A stretch of DNA of 64,000 nt from Paenibacillus lycopersici (GTDB lineage: Bacteria > Bacillota > Bacilli > Paenibacillales > Paenibacillaceae). Below are positions 18,666-27,459 of this stretch, piece after piece. The number at the start of each line of letters is the position of its first letter. Positions within the stretch are counted from its first letter, which is position 1. The stretch covers positions 327,001 through 391,000 of the forward strand of contig NZ_CP048209.1 in assembly GCF_010119935.1 (NCBI RefSeq), given 5' to 3'. The position numbers and the translations under genes were made by a program. The notes under the pieces were generated by a model. That model was not told where the DNA came from. It saw nothing but the letters and a program-made list of their open reading frames with translations, and searched no databases.

Positions 18666-18951
18666 CCAGGCGGCATGTGCGGTCAGGTGTGCGGATAGCC
18701 GGCGGCATGTGCGGTCAGGTGTGCGGATAGCCGGCGGCATGTGCGGTCAGGTGTGCGGATAGCCGGCGGCATGTGTAGTCAGGTGAGCGCGTAGCTGGCG
18801 GTATGTGTAGTCAGGCGGACGGATAGCCGGCGGCATGTGTAGTCAGGTGTGCGGATAGCCGGCGGCATATGTAGTCAGGCGGACGGATAGCCGGCGGTAA
18901 GTGCAGGCAGGCGGGCGGGCAGCCAGGCGGCATGTGCGGTCAGGCGGGCGC
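18663..18951 (+). repeat. 32-bp minisatellite, nine tandem copies
   Basis: Unit TAGCCGGCGGCATGTGCGGT + CAGGTGTGCGGA. The first copy is 33 bp and contains the stop of the PAS-GGDEF gene. The first three copies are nearly identical and later ones diverge (TGTAGTCAGGCGGACGGA). The unit is not a multiple of 3. The remaining bases to 19059 hold no gene. Confidence 0.9.
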
Positions 18952-19059
18952 TGCCTGGGCGGCAGAATGCCGTCCGCCGCGGGCATCGAGCTCGGTCAAC
19001 CCCGTCAGCCAAGCGCGGCGCCAGCCTGCGCCTTGGCGCCTTGGACGTCGGGCTGGCGG

Positions 19060-20052
19060 CTACAGCCCGATATAGATGCGATCCTCCCACGAGCGTTCCA
19101 ATAGGCGGGCTTTGCCTGCCTCGACCTGAAGATCCAGGTACGCGGAGACGGCGGTATGGATATGGGGCTTGCCGCTCAGGAAGCGCGTATCGTCCGCCAA
19201 GCGCCGTTCGATCAAGCTTTCGCACACGGCCGCGGCGCTGATGCGCATGCGCATGCCCAGCGCGCGGTCAACGACTTCCCTCGCTGCCGGCGGCAGGAAC
19301 AGCGGATCGCTCGACCGTACCGCTTCAAGCGCCGCCTGGCCGGGGGACGGCAGTTCGTCGAACAGCAGCGAGAATTGATCGTTCTCCGCGCTGATACCGG
19401 ACGGCGTCTCGTATAGCCTGTTCAAGGACGAGCGGGTAGCGGACGTTCCGGAAGCCTGCTTGGCCGTCTCCCGTTCGCTCGTGTGCTGGCGGATCTTGTT
19501 GCGCAGCCGCAGCGCTTGTCTGGCTAACAGCGGAAGCCCGATATTCAGATGCGCCTGCATATCGCCAGGCAGCTCCAGACCTTCCGGCAGCGGCAGGAAT
19601 ACCGCGTCGGCCAGCTGCCAGCCGTCCCTGAATTTGACGATGATCTCGTTCATCTCCTCGTCGAGCACGTCGAAGCCGGCTTGAATGGCGGTGATCGTCT
19701 TGGCGTCGATGCCGGTATGCATCTGCAGATGCGTAATGCCGAAGTGGCGGGTCGTGTTCGTCGGCCGGTGGAAGACGTGATGCTGGTAGCGCAGCGGATG
19801 GCCGCACTCGCAGCGGGTTGCCGCCGACACGGCTCCGCCGTCGGTAAACCCCAGGTAATCCCACTCGTCGAGAAACGCTTCCACTTCCTCGTAAGTCGCG
19901 TCGTCCGGAATGAATTGGCTTTTTCGCTTGGCCAGCAAGCGGGCGAACACCGTTTTGCGCCCTCGCTCAAGCGTGTGGTGGATGAAATGGCGCTGTTCGT
20001 CGTTCATGGTCGCCAAGATCCGGTCCCGTTCCTCAATGGTCATGGTCTTCAT
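19060..20052 (-). CDS. Conserved protein of unknown function, possibly DUF3895
   Basis: 330 aa, soluble, no signal peptide. The N-terminus TIEERDRILATMNDEQRHFI and RGRKTVFARLLAKRK is what I associate with the DUF3895 group of Bacillales, but I hold that loosely. A CECGHPLRY element near residue 80 with HHVFHRP could bind a metal (one Cys-x-Cys and several His). The middle (residues 100-190) is helical; the C-terminus ends VEAGKARLLERSWEDRIYIGL. Start ATG at 20052 follows AGGTGAG by 5 bases. Monocistronic. No function is proposed. Confidence 0.8.
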   Translation of the reverse strand: MKTMTIEERDRILATMNDEQRHFIHHTLERGRKTVFARLLAKRKSQFIPDDATYEEVEAFLDEWDYLGFTDGGAVSAATRCECGHPLRYQHHVFHRPTNTTRHFGITHLQMHTGIDAKTITAIQAGFDVLDEEMNEIIVKFRDGWQLADAVFLPLPEGLELPGDMQAHLNIGLPLLARQALRLRNKIRQHTSERETAKQASGTSATRSSLNRLYETPSGISAENDQFSLLFDELPSPGQAALEAVRSSDPLFLPPAAREVVDRALGMRMRISAAAVCESLIERRLADDTRFLSGKPHIHTAVSAYLDLQVEAGKARLLERSWEDRIYIGL

Positions 20053-20306
20053 GCGCGCTCACCTGCATTTACATGGGAATGAATTTCCGCGTTTTCGTTG
20101 ACCCCATATTACCAAACATCCGTTCTGGCGGATAGAGCCGCGAATCGCGAACGGATTATTTTTTCGGCGATCTATTAAGTCCTTGCCGGAATTGGTATAT
20201 GATGAGAAAACGAAGGTAGGCTGCAAGCGCAAGGGAGCATTCAGGGGCAGCGCGCCTCCCGGGCGGGAGTGCGCGTTGTCGATAACAAAGGGATGAGGTG
20301 TCTGCT

Positions 20307-21008
20307 ATGATCGATATTCATTGCCACATTTTGCACGGCGTCGACGACGGCGCGAAGGATCTGGAAGAGTCGGTTGCCATGGCTCGTATCGCATATGAGG
20401 ACGGCATTCGGGACATTATCGCAACGCCGCATTTCAACGAGCTGTTTCTTATCACGGCGGATATCGTCGAGCGCAAGCTGGAAGAGCTGCAGGCGGAGCT
20501 GGATCGCCGGCGGGTCGCTATCCGGCTTCATCCGGGCAACGAGTTTCGGCTGGAGAACAAGGCATTCATCGAAGCGCATTTGAAGCAAGGCGACTACCGG
20601 CATCTGGGCAGAAAGAAGAGCCATCTCCTCATGGAGCAGCGCTGGACAGACTACGAAGCGGATTCGCCGGAGATCGTCGAGCGGCTGTTGGATGCCGGCG
20701 TCAGGCCGGTGCTGGCGCATCCGGAGCGGCATTTCTTCTTCCGCGAGGATCCGGCGCTTCTGCAGCGGCTGATCGAGCTCGGCATCTGGACGCAGGTGTC
20801 GGCGGACAGCCTGATCGGGGTGAACGGGCCGGAAGCGCAGCAGTTCGGGCGCTGGCTGATCGAAGCGGGCTTGGCGCACACGCTCGCGACCGATGCCCAT
20901 AACGTGAACCGCAAGCCGAACCTGAGCGCCGGGATGGCGGTGTTCGAGGAGATCGCCGGCACCGAAGCGCGGGCGGCGCTCGAGGCCCGGATGAACAGCA
21001 TCGTGTAA
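20307..21008 (+). CDS. CpsB/CapC-family tyrosine-protein phosphatase
   Basis: 233 aa Mn-dependent PHP-fold phosphatase of the YwqE/CpsB family, dephosphorylating BY-kinases in capsule or exopolysaccharide control. Metal ligands visible: MIDIHCHILHGVDDGA (residues 1-16), ATPHF, the Glu in PGNEFRL, LAHPERHFFF and TDAHNVNRK. Start ATG at 20307 is chosen over GTG 20298 because MIDIHCH is the family N-terminus and GGATGAGG lies 8 bases upstream. No kinase gene is adjacent, so it stands apart from a capsule operon here. A nested hairpin follows. Confidence 0.92.
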   Translation: MIDIHCHILHGVDDGAKDLEESVAMARIAYEDGIRDIIATPHFNELFLITADIVERKLEELQAELDRRRVAIRLHPGNEFRLENKAFIEAHLKQGDYRHLGRKKSHLLMEQRWTDYEADSPEIVERLLDAGVRPVLAHPERHFFFREDPALLQRLIELGIWTQVSADSLIGVNGPEAQQFGRWLIEAGLAHTLATDAHNVNRKPNLSAGMAVFEEIAGTEARAALEARMNSIV

Positions 21009-21084
21009 ACCGGAAGGAAGATGCATGCGGGGTTCAGAATCGGGATCGTTCGTCGGAGAAGGCCGGAGACGACACCGGAATAAG

Positions 21085-21133
21085 GAAGGCCGGGAATCGC
21101 CGCGTTCGAGCAACGCGGCCGTTCCCGGCCTTT
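21085..21133. terminator. Bidirectional terminator between CpsB and P450 genes
   Basis: AAGGCCGGGAA pairs with TTCCCGGCCTT around an inner stem CCGCGTT/AACGCGG. A few Ts follow on both strands; it lies just past both converging stop codons. Confidence 0.8.
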
Positions 21134-21137
21134 GCTT

Positions 21138-22559
21138 CTACTCGGGGGAAGACTCATCCGCGGCTTCTTCGGCCGGCGCGGATGCCGCAGCCGCTCGGCT
21201 TACGGACCCGCCTGCGGTTCTGCGGCGGGGAATCATCATGCGGCCGCCCTTGATGCGAAGCGAGACCAGCGGCTCGGGCACGGCGTCGCCCTGTCCCGGC
21301 ACGGAGACGAAGTCGAACCGCTCCGCGAGCGTGCCGAGAATCAGCACCGCCTCCATCAGCGCGAACTGCGAGCCGATGCACCCTCTCGTCCCGCCGCCGA
21401 AAGGGAAGTACGCGAAGCGCGCCCAGCCGGCCGCGCCGTCTTCGAACCGGCCGGGGCGGAACGCCTCCGCGTCCCCGAATACCGCCTTGCTGCGGTGAAT
21501 CGCATAGGGGCTGATCAAGAAGCTGCTCCTCTCCGGGAAGCGGTCGCCGAGCATGTCCAGGCCGGATGCCGATTCCCGGAGAATCGCCCACGCCGGCGGG
21601 TACAGCCGCAGCGTCTCCTGAATGACGTGCCTGGCGTACGTCAGCTCCCGATAGAGATCGGAACCCGTTCGCCGCTCCCCGTCCCTACGCTCCCGCATGC
21701 GGACGGCATCCAGCTCGCGGCGAAGCTTGCCGGCGGCGTCCGGTGTGCGCTCCAAGCTATACCACGCCCACACGAGCGCGTTGGCCGTCGTCTCGTGGCC
21801 GGCCAGCAGCATCGTCATCATCTGGTCGCGGATTTCGGTATCCGCAATCGGCCGGCCGTCTTCGTCCGTCGTGTCGAGCAGCAGGCCGAGCAGGCTGTCC
21901 GCATAGGCCCCGGGATTGCGGCGGGCGGCGCCGATCGCGCCGTATACCATGCCCTCCAGCGTCCGAATCGCCCGCCGGTGCGCGAGGTTGCCCGGGGTCG
22001 GCCAACCGAACGGCAGGATCACCGGCGAGAAAATCGTGCTTGCCGTGTGGCGGATCGTGACGTCGACCGCGTCGGCGAGCGCCGCTTTGTCCCGCGCCAG
22101 CTCGGTGTGGAACATCGTTCTGGCGATAATGCCGAGCGTCAGCTGCATCATGACGTCATGGATCGGCACGGGCGCGCCGTCCGTCAAGGAGTCGGCGAGG
22201 CGCTCCGTTTCCTCGATGACGACCTCGGCGTAGCGGTTGATCCGTTCTTTGTAGAAGGCCGGCGTCAGATACCGCTTCTGGTGCCTGTGCGCCTCGCGCT
22301 CGGCCGTAAGGAGGCCGTCGCCGATCGTGCGCCGCAGCACGCCGGCGCTGCGGCCTTTGCGCAGCTTGTCTTCCTGGAGAACGAGGATTTCCTGCACGAA
22401 GTCGGGCGAGTTGATAATGTACGTCGGCTGGAACGAGCTGGTACGCAGCGAGACGACGTCCCCGAGCGGGAAGGCGTCGACGAGAAAGCCGAGCGGATCG
22501 CGCTGGAACCGGAAAAAGTTCGAAACCCGGGAAGAAGGAATATCGACGATGCGCGTCAT
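21138..22559 (-). CDS. Cytochrome P450
   Basis: 473 aa, soluble bacterial P450. I-helix oxygen motif AGHETT (about residue 272), K-helix ExxR in IQETLRLYPP, PERF-like AFRPGRFEDG and the haem loop FPFGGGTRGCIGSQFA (Cys about residue 407). The overall type is the CYP102/fatty acid hydroxylase-like clan (inference). The C-terminal 35 residues are a Ala/Ser-rich tail. ATG 22559 is 14 bases from AAGGAGG. A 2Fe-2S ferredoxin gene lies about 470 bp upstream on the same strand and could be its electron donor, but each has separate regulation signals. Substrate unknown. Confidence 0.92.
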   Translation of the reverse strand: MTRIVDIPSSRVSNFFRFQRDPLGFLVDAFPLGDVVSLRTSSFQPTYIINSPDFVQEILVLQEDKLRKGRSAGVLRRTIGDGLLTAEREAHRHQKRYLTPAFYKERINRYAEVVIEETERLADSLTDGAPVPIHDVMMQLTLGIIARTMFHTELARDKAALADAVDVTIRHTASTIFSPVILPFGWPTPGNLAHRRAIRTLEGMVYGAIGAARRNPGAYADSLLGLLLDTTDEDGRPIADTEIRDQMMTMLLAGHETTANALVWAWYSLERTPDAAGKLRRELDAVRMRERRDGERRTGSDLYRELTYARHVIQETLRLYPPAWAILRESASGLDMLGDRFPERSSFLISPYAIHRSKAVFGDAEAFRPGRFEDGAAGWARFAYFPFGGGTRGCIGSQFALMEAVLILGTLAERFDFVSVPGQGDAVPEPLVSLRIKGGRMMIPRRRTAGGSVSRAAAASAPAEEAADESSPE

Positions 22560-22904
22560 GACGTTAAGGCAGCCTCCTTATAAGCTCGATGCCGATTCGT
22601 AGGGCGAGCGGCCGTTATGCCGTCGCGCAACCGTATCGGGCAGAAGATCGGTTATGGGTTGTAAAAGGTTAACAAACGCATAGGCATGCTGCTTATTCGA
22701 GTCTAGCACGCCGGCCGGCGAGGTTCAAACGGCGCTGCCGGGCGGGGCCCGCCGCTGATGAAGGCCACCCGATGCCGGCCCGCAGGCCAGAGGCCGCGCC
22801 CAGCATACCGCCACGGCGCCTACGGCCGCCGCCCAGCATACCGCCTTGGCGTCCACGGCCGCCACCAGGCCCGACGGTCCGACCGCCCCGCCAACGCAAA
22901 AACA

Positions 22905-22938
22905 GGCCAGCCAGGAATCCTCCGGCTGACCTGATCAT
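22905..22938 (-). terminator. Terminator of the ferredoxin gene
   Basis: On the minus strand CAGGTCAGCC and GGCTGGCCTG pair (one mismatch) and are followed by TTTTTGCG. The remaining stretch 22560-22900 contains a short imperfect GC-rich repeat (CCGCCCAGCATACCGCC, around 22796 and 22829) and no convincing gene. Confidence 0.8.
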
Positions 22939-23026
22939 GCGATAAAAGCCGGCCTCCCCGGGCGGGGAGCGCTCGGCCTGCTTTGCCTGCCCGCAGCCAA
23001 GGCAGCCTTGACTGCAGCGCCGCGCC

Positions 23027-23350
23027 TTAGTCTTGAGGACGCGGGCCGGCGTCCAAGCCCGTCGAAGCCGTCGTCTTGATCAGCTTGACCGTCAGGTCGC
23101 CATGTACGTGAACCTGGCAGGACAGCCGGACGGAGGCGTCCTCGATGCCTTTGTTCGCGCGAACGGCCGCTTCCGCTTCGCCGATGCCGCCGGCGTTTCC
23201 GGAGACGATCTCCACCGCGCACGTCGTGCAGCGGGCATTCCCGCCGCAGCGGTGAAGGATATCGATTCCGCCGTCCTCCAGCGCAAGGACAAGCTTCTGG
23301 CCTTCCTGAGCTTCAACGGGCGCTCTGCCTTCGATTTGTACGGTTGGCAT
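23027..23350 (-). CDS. 2Fe-2S ferredoxin, plant/adrenodoxin type
   Basis: 107 aa. Cluster ligands are visible: Cys-x5-Cys-x2-Cys in HRCGGNARCTTCAVEI (residues about 35-50) and the fourth Cys in VRLSCQVHVHGD (about 80). The start MPTVQIEGR follows GAGGAGGAAATCAAC. Electron carrier of the cytosol. Directly upstream of the P450 on the same strand but with a terminator between, so partnership is possible but not shown. Resembles the conserved Bacillales (2Fe-2S) ferredoxin of unknown partner. Confidence 0.9.
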   Translation of the reverse strand: MPTVQIEGRAPVEAQEGQKLVLALEDGGIDILHRCGGNARCTTCAVEIVSGNAGGIGEAEAAVRANKGIEDASVRLSCQVHVHGDLTVKLIKTTASTGLDAGPRPQD

Positions 23351-23518
23351 GTTGATTTCCTCCTCTTGGCATACTTCATTCATCGTTACCGGATTGCTTG
23401 TCTATTAAACCATTCCGCGGCGCGATTAGGAAGAGGAAGGTTGCTCCCGAAGGCTTATTGCGATACACTCTATGCCACCAAAGGGTACTGGCGAACGGAT
23501 ACAGAAGGAGGGACAGGC

Positions 23519-24133
23519 ATGCGGTTGTTTCGGATCAAAGCCGGCGCTGCGGGGGCGGGCGGCTTAGCGGAGTATTTGGAACATTGCTATATCGGCTGCG
23601 GAATGCCGGGCATCGGCGATGCCGGCTCGCTGGGCTTGGAGGAGATCGTCAGGCGAATGGCAGAGGCGCCGAGCCCGGGCGTACAGGGACTGGAGCGGCG
23701 GGCGGAGGAGCTTCTTGCTTTCGCGCAAGTCATGCAGGACGGCGATCATATCATTGCCTACGACGGCGAGCGGATGGCGCTCGGCGACCTTGGCGACTAC
23801 TACTACATCGAACAATTCGACAACGACGAGGATCGCAGCGGCCATCGGCGCGGCGTGACATGGATCCGGAGCTTGCAGCGCGAAGACTTGCACCCGGAGC
23901 TGCTCGCCTTCCTCGCCGAGGACGGAGAGATCGGCCAATTCGGACGGGCGCTGGACATGGAGGAGCTGGAACGGCTGCTGACGCGTCCTGCGGCGCCAGG
24001 GGGCACGATGCCGATCGACGAAGCTACGATTCGAGAAGCGCTGGACATCCTGAAAGCGGCGATGCGGAGCGGGGACCCGGAACGACGCGAGCGTGCGGCG
24101 ATCGCGATTTTGCAGGCTGCCGGGCGGCTTTAG
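23519..24133 (+). CDS. Conserved protein with EVE/PUA-like N-terminal region
   Basis: 204 aa, no signal peptide. The N-terminal 120 residues (MRLFRIKAGA, CYIGCGMPGIGDAGSL, HIIAYDGERMALGDLGDYYYI, RGVTWIRSL) have the alternating strand pattern of EVE/PUA-like small-ligand or modified-base binding domains seen in stress and restriction proteins; this is a weak structural guess. The C-terminus (EELERLLTRPA, EATIREALDILKAAMRSG) is helical. The ATG at 23519 has AAGGAGG 8 bases upstream; the longer open frame from 23033 is antisense to the ferredoxin gene and is not used. No function is assigned. Confidence 0.75.
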   Translation: MRLFRIKAGAAGAGGLAEYLEHCYIGCGMPGIGDAGSLGLEEIVRRMAEAPSPGVQGLERRAEELLAFAQVMQDGDHIIAYDGERMALGDLGDYYYIEQFDNDEDRSGHRRGVTWIRSLQREDLHPELLAFLAEDGEIGQFGRALDMEELERLLTRPAAPGGTMPIDEATIREALDILKAAMRSGDPERRERAAIAILQAAGRL

Positions 24134-24251
24134 CTTGCCGGCAGCCGTCCGATGCGCCGTCCTGTCCTCCGCGCATAGTTCTTCGGAGCGGGGCGCACAC
24201 TATTGGGGTCATTTGCCAAGTATGCCATCATCGCGCACCGGAGGGATTATC

Positions 24252-24632
24252 ATGTCAGAACGAACGGTATTCGCCTATTTCAATACGCCCGACCAAGCGA
24301 AAGCGGCACTGGAGCAGCTTCGCGGGCTGAAGCTGGTCGACTATGCGATCGAACGGATCGACGGCTATGCGGGCCTCGGCATTCAGAGCCTGGATAAACT
24401 CGGCGCGACCATTACCGGCGATTTTCCCGGCTTGGGCTATCTGACGCTCGGCGGCGACTTCGACGGTCCCGATGCCGGCATCCTGGCCGGCTCCAGCGTC
24501 AGCGCAAGCGGGTACAGCTCGGGCGGTCCCGAGAATCGGGTCACGGGGCGGGATATCATGCTCGTCGCGATCGTGGAGGAAGAAGACTACGAGCGGGCGG
24601 ACGAGATCGTCCGGGCGGCGGGCGCGTTGTAA
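24252..24632 (+). CDS. Small conserved protein, YflT/general stress-like
   Basis: 126 aa. The N-terminal half has a ferredoxin-like alternation (TVFAYFNTPDQAKAALEQLRG, IERIDGY) typical of YflT/GSP17M-like stress proteins, which begin with a short strand and QAxxA helix. A Gly/Ser-rich linker (LGYLTLGG, AGSSVSASGYSSGG) follows, then MLVAIVEEEDYERADEIVRAAGAL. The ATG at 24252 is preceded by GGAGGG. A very strong terminator ends it. Family placement is low confidence; no role is proposed. Confidence 0.7.
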   Translation: MSERTVFAYFNTPDQAKAALEQLRGLKLVDYAIERIDGYAGLGIQSLDKLGATITGDFPGLGYLTLGGDFDGPDAGILAGSSVSASGYSSGGPENRVTGRDIMLVAIVEEEDYERADEIVRAAGAL

Positions 24633-24679
24633 GTCCGGCCGTCAGAGGAAGCGTGCGAGCTTCGGCGCTTCGCACAGGA

Positions 24680-24710
24680 AGCCGCAGCGGAATGCCGCTG
24701 CGGCTTTTTT
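24680..24710 (+). terminator. Terminator of the YflT-like gene
   Basis: Perfect 11-bp arms AGCCGCAGCGG / CCGCTGCGGCT around AATG, followed by six or more Ts. Confidence 0.95.
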
Positions 24711-24825
24711 GTCATGTCCGCGGTCCGATCCCATTGGCAGATCATTCCGCCCGAGCAACCTTTCATTCCTTGCCGGCGTATAAGGTACACGGCAATCTAT
24801 CGTAATTAGGAGTGAAAGAAGCGAG

Positions 24826-27102
24826 ATGACATTCAAAACAACCGCGGTCGGGATAGCCGCAGTGCTGTTCGGCTCGTTATGCATCTGGGCGGGAGGCGCC
24901 TCCGCGGCGGAGAAGTTTACCGATCTGCAGCACGCGCAGTGGGCGGAGGACAGCATTCAGTATCTATCGAATCGCGGAACGGTGGCCGGCTACGGCAACG
25001 GACGGTTCAACCCGGACGGAGCGGTTACCCGCGCCCAGGCGATCGCGTTCATGGTGCGGGAGCTGTACCCGCAGGGACTCCCGGCAGCCGGCAGCGGCGC
25101 CGCTTATACCGATGTCCCGCCGTCGCATCCGTTCTATCGGGAGATAGCGGCGGCGGCATCACGAGGGCTGGCCGGAGGATTCCCGGACGGCACCTTCCGT
25201 CCGGAAGCGCCGGTCACCCGCGCGGAGACGGCGGCTTTCCTCGCCCGCGCCTACGCGCTGAAGGCAGGCAATCAGGCGATGCCGCTCTCCGACGCGGAGA
25301 CGTCCTGGGCGGCCGAGCCGATTCGCCTCATGAGCTCGAACGGCCTGATCGGCGGCTACGCGGACGGCACGTATCGCCCGAATCGGTCCGTGACGCGGGC
25401 GGAGTTCACGGTATTCATGACGCGGATCATCCGTTTCGAACGGGAGACGGCCATTCAAGCGAAGGATTGGGATAAGCTGCTGTCGTACATGACGCTCAAT
25501 GAACAGGTCGGACAGATGCTGATGCCGGATATCCGCATGTGGAACGGGCAGCCGACGACGTCCGTCAACGACGGGCTGAAGGCGATCGTCCATGAGCAGG
25601 CGCCGGGAGGCTTTATTCTGTTCGACAAGAACATCGTCGACGCGAAGCAGATGGCGACGCTGACCGACGGGCTGCAAGCGGAAGAAGCGAAGGCGGGCGA
25701 CATTCCGCTCTTCCTCGGCGTCGACCAGGAGGGCGGCGTCATCAAGCGCATTCCCGGCGGCACCAATTTGCCCGGCCAAATGGCGCTAGGCGCAACTGGC
25801 GACGCGGAGCTCGCCGAGCAGGCGGGCAAGCTGACGGGCGAGGAGCTGAAGGCGCTCGGCGTGCAGCTGAATTTTGCGCCGGATCTGGACGTGAACAGCA
25901 ACCCGGACAACCCGATCATCGGTAAGCGTTCGTTCGGCTCCGACCCGGACCTGGTGTCGCGCCTCGGCCTTGCGGCGATGAAGGGGCTGAAGGAAGCGGG
26001 CGTTATCGCGGCGGTGAAGCATTTTCCGGGGCACGGGGATACGACGGTGGACTCCCATCTGGGTCTGCCCGTGCTGATGCATGACCGCGACCGGCTGGAC
26101 GCAGTGGAACTGAAGCCGTTCAAAGCCGCCATTGCGGGCGGGGTGGATATGATCATGACCGCGCATATCGCTTTTCCCGCCGTGGACGACACGCATGTCG
26201 CCTCCTTGAAGGACGGCAGCAGCGTGCCGATTCCTGCGACGATGTCGAAGAAAGTGCTGACGGGCCTTCTGCGGGAGGAACTGGGCTTCAAAGGGATTAT
26301 CATCTCCGACGCCTTCACGATGAACGGCATCGCGGAGCATTTCGGCGAATCGCAGGCCGTGGAACGGGCCGTGAATGCGGGCGTGGACATCATTCTCATG
26401 CCGCAGGACCCGGCCGCCGCGCAGCAAGCGCTGGTGAAGGCGATTCGGAACGGTTCCGTTCCGGCGGATCGCATACATGAATCGGTGAAGCGCATCCTGT
26501 CGCTCAAGGCGAAGTACGGGCTGTTCGAGCAGCGAGAGCGCTTGTCCGACAGGCTTGCGGCAGTGAAAACCGTCATCGGGTCGGACGTGCACCGGCAGGT
26601 GGAGCGGACGATCGCGGAACGCGCGGTGACGCTGCTGGCCGGTCGCGACGGGAAACTTGCGGATCTCATTCGAACGGGAGATCGCGTGGTTATCGTCGCG
26701 GCCGACGAAGAGCAGGCGCAACAGCTCGAGAGCCAGCTGGCGCAGGCGGGCGCTTCGATGCGGCTGAAGACGCAAGCCGTCATCATGAAGCCGGGCGCGT
26801 CGAATGCGTCGGCGCTGTCTGCGATCGACACGGCGGATTATGTCGTTGCGGCGTCCTATCAGTTCCGCAACGCGGCGAGCCAGTTCAGCTGGGGCGATAC
26901 GCAGGCAGTCATCGACGAGCTGAACAAGCGGGAGAAGCGCTACGCGCTGCTGTCGCTCGGCAATCCGTACGAGCTGCAGTACGTGAACCATGTGAAATCG
27001 GCCCTTGCTGTCTATGGCAAAGAAGCGCCCAATACGGCTGCGGCCGTACGCGCGCTGCTCGGCCAGCTGGAGCCACGGGGCGTGCTGCCCGTCGCTTCCT
27101 AA
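24826..27102 (+). CDS. SLH-domain beta-N-acetylhexosaminidase (NagZ/GH3)
   Basis: 758 aa secreted, wall-bound enzyme. Signal peptide 1-27 ending ASA. Three SLH domains (about 28-205; AVTRAQAIAFMV, PVTRAETAAFLA and SVTRAEFTVFMT) tether it to secondary cell-wall polymer. The rest is glycoside hydrolase family 3 of the NagZ type: LFLGVDQEGGVIKRI, FAPDLDVNSNPDNPII, KHFPGHGDTTVDSH (His-Asp catalytic pair) and IISDAFTMNGI (nucleophile Asp). It should remove terminal GlcNAc from muropeptides outside the cell. A GH3 C-terminal domain follows. Stand-alone; AGGAGTGAAAG precedes ATG. Fusion of SLH to NagZ is a Gram-positive arrangement; the enzyme in enteric bacteria is cytosolic. Confidence 0.93.
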   Translation: MTFKTTAVGIAAVLFGSLCIWAGGASAAEKFTDLQHAQWAEDSIQYLSNRGTVAGYGNGRFNPDGAVTRAQAIAFMVRELYPQGLPAAGSGAAYTDVPPSHPFYREIAAAASRGLAGGFPDGTFRPEAPVTRAETAAFLARAYALKAGNQAMPLSDAETSWAAEPIRLMSSNGLIGGYADGTYRPNRSVTRAEFTVFMTRIIRFERETAIQAKDWDKLLSYMTLNEQVGQMLMPDIRMWNGQPTTSVNDGLKAIVHEQAPGGFILFDKNIVDAKQMATLTDGLQAEEAKAGDIPLFLGVDQEGGVIKRIPGGTNLPGQMALGATGDAELAEQAGKLTGEELKALGVQLNFAPDLDVNSNPDNPIIGKRSFGSDPDLVSRLGLAAMKGLKEAGVIAAVKHFPGHGDTTVDSHLGLPVLMHDRDRLDAVELKPFKAAIAGGVDMIMTAHIAFPAVDDTHVASLKDGSSVPIPATMSKKVLTGLLREELGFKGIIISDAFTMNGIAEHFGESQAVERAVNAGVDIILMPQDPAAAQQALVKAIRNGSVPADRIHESVKRILSLKAKYGLFEQRERLSDRLAAVKTVIGSDVHRQVERTIAERAVTLLAGRDGKLADLIRTGDRVVIVAADEEQAQQLESQLAQAGASMRLKTQAVIMKPGASNASALSAIDTADYVVAASYQFRNAASQFSWGDTQAVIDELNKREKRYALLSLGNPYELQYVNHVKSALAVYGKEAPNTAAAVRALLGQLEPRGVLPVAS

Positions 27103-27150
27103 GCGGCAGGTAAGGCAACATATCGAATCGGAACGAAGCGAACGGAATCG

Positions 27151-27190
27151 GACCGGCCAATGCTCCTATTCGGGGCTCGGCCGGTCTTTG
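27151..27190 (+). terminator. Terminator of the SLH-NagZ gene
   Basis: GACCGGCC and GGCCGGTC pair across 20 bases, followed by TTT. Confidence 0.7.
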
Positions 27191-27280
27191 CCTATGATGC
27201 AGGATTTGCAGCGGCGCAAGAGAATGTAACAGGTGGCGCCGTTAATGGACAGGCATCGAGCGGAGCCATGAGAGCGAGCT

Positions 27281-27350
27281 CGGAGAACGGCGAGAACGGC
27301 AGGAACGGCAGGAACGGCAGGAACGGCAGGGACGACAGGGACGACAGGGC
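27281..27350 (+). repeat. 9-bp microsatellite
   Basis: GGCAGGAAC repeated about four times, drifting to GACAGGGAC copies at the end. Lies in the 357-bp gap before the sigma factor gene; the gap otherwise shows no gene. Confidence 0.8.
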
Positions 27351-27459
27351 ATACTTCCACTCCATCCGCGATTTGCGCGGATTCTTTATTTCCATGCTCA
27401 AGATGATAGGTTACCGCTTCCTATGGCATCTATGCATTATCCGGGACAGGAGGAGTAGG

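Noticed and set aside
22693..22938. 81-aa Gly/Arg-rich open frame
   Set aside because: Lies over the ferredoxin terminator and a GC-rich repeat; low complexity; not conserved-looking.
27160..27459. N-terminal extension of the sigma factor gene
   Set aside because: The extension covers a microsatellite and a terminator; the ATG at 27460 has a strong ribosome site.
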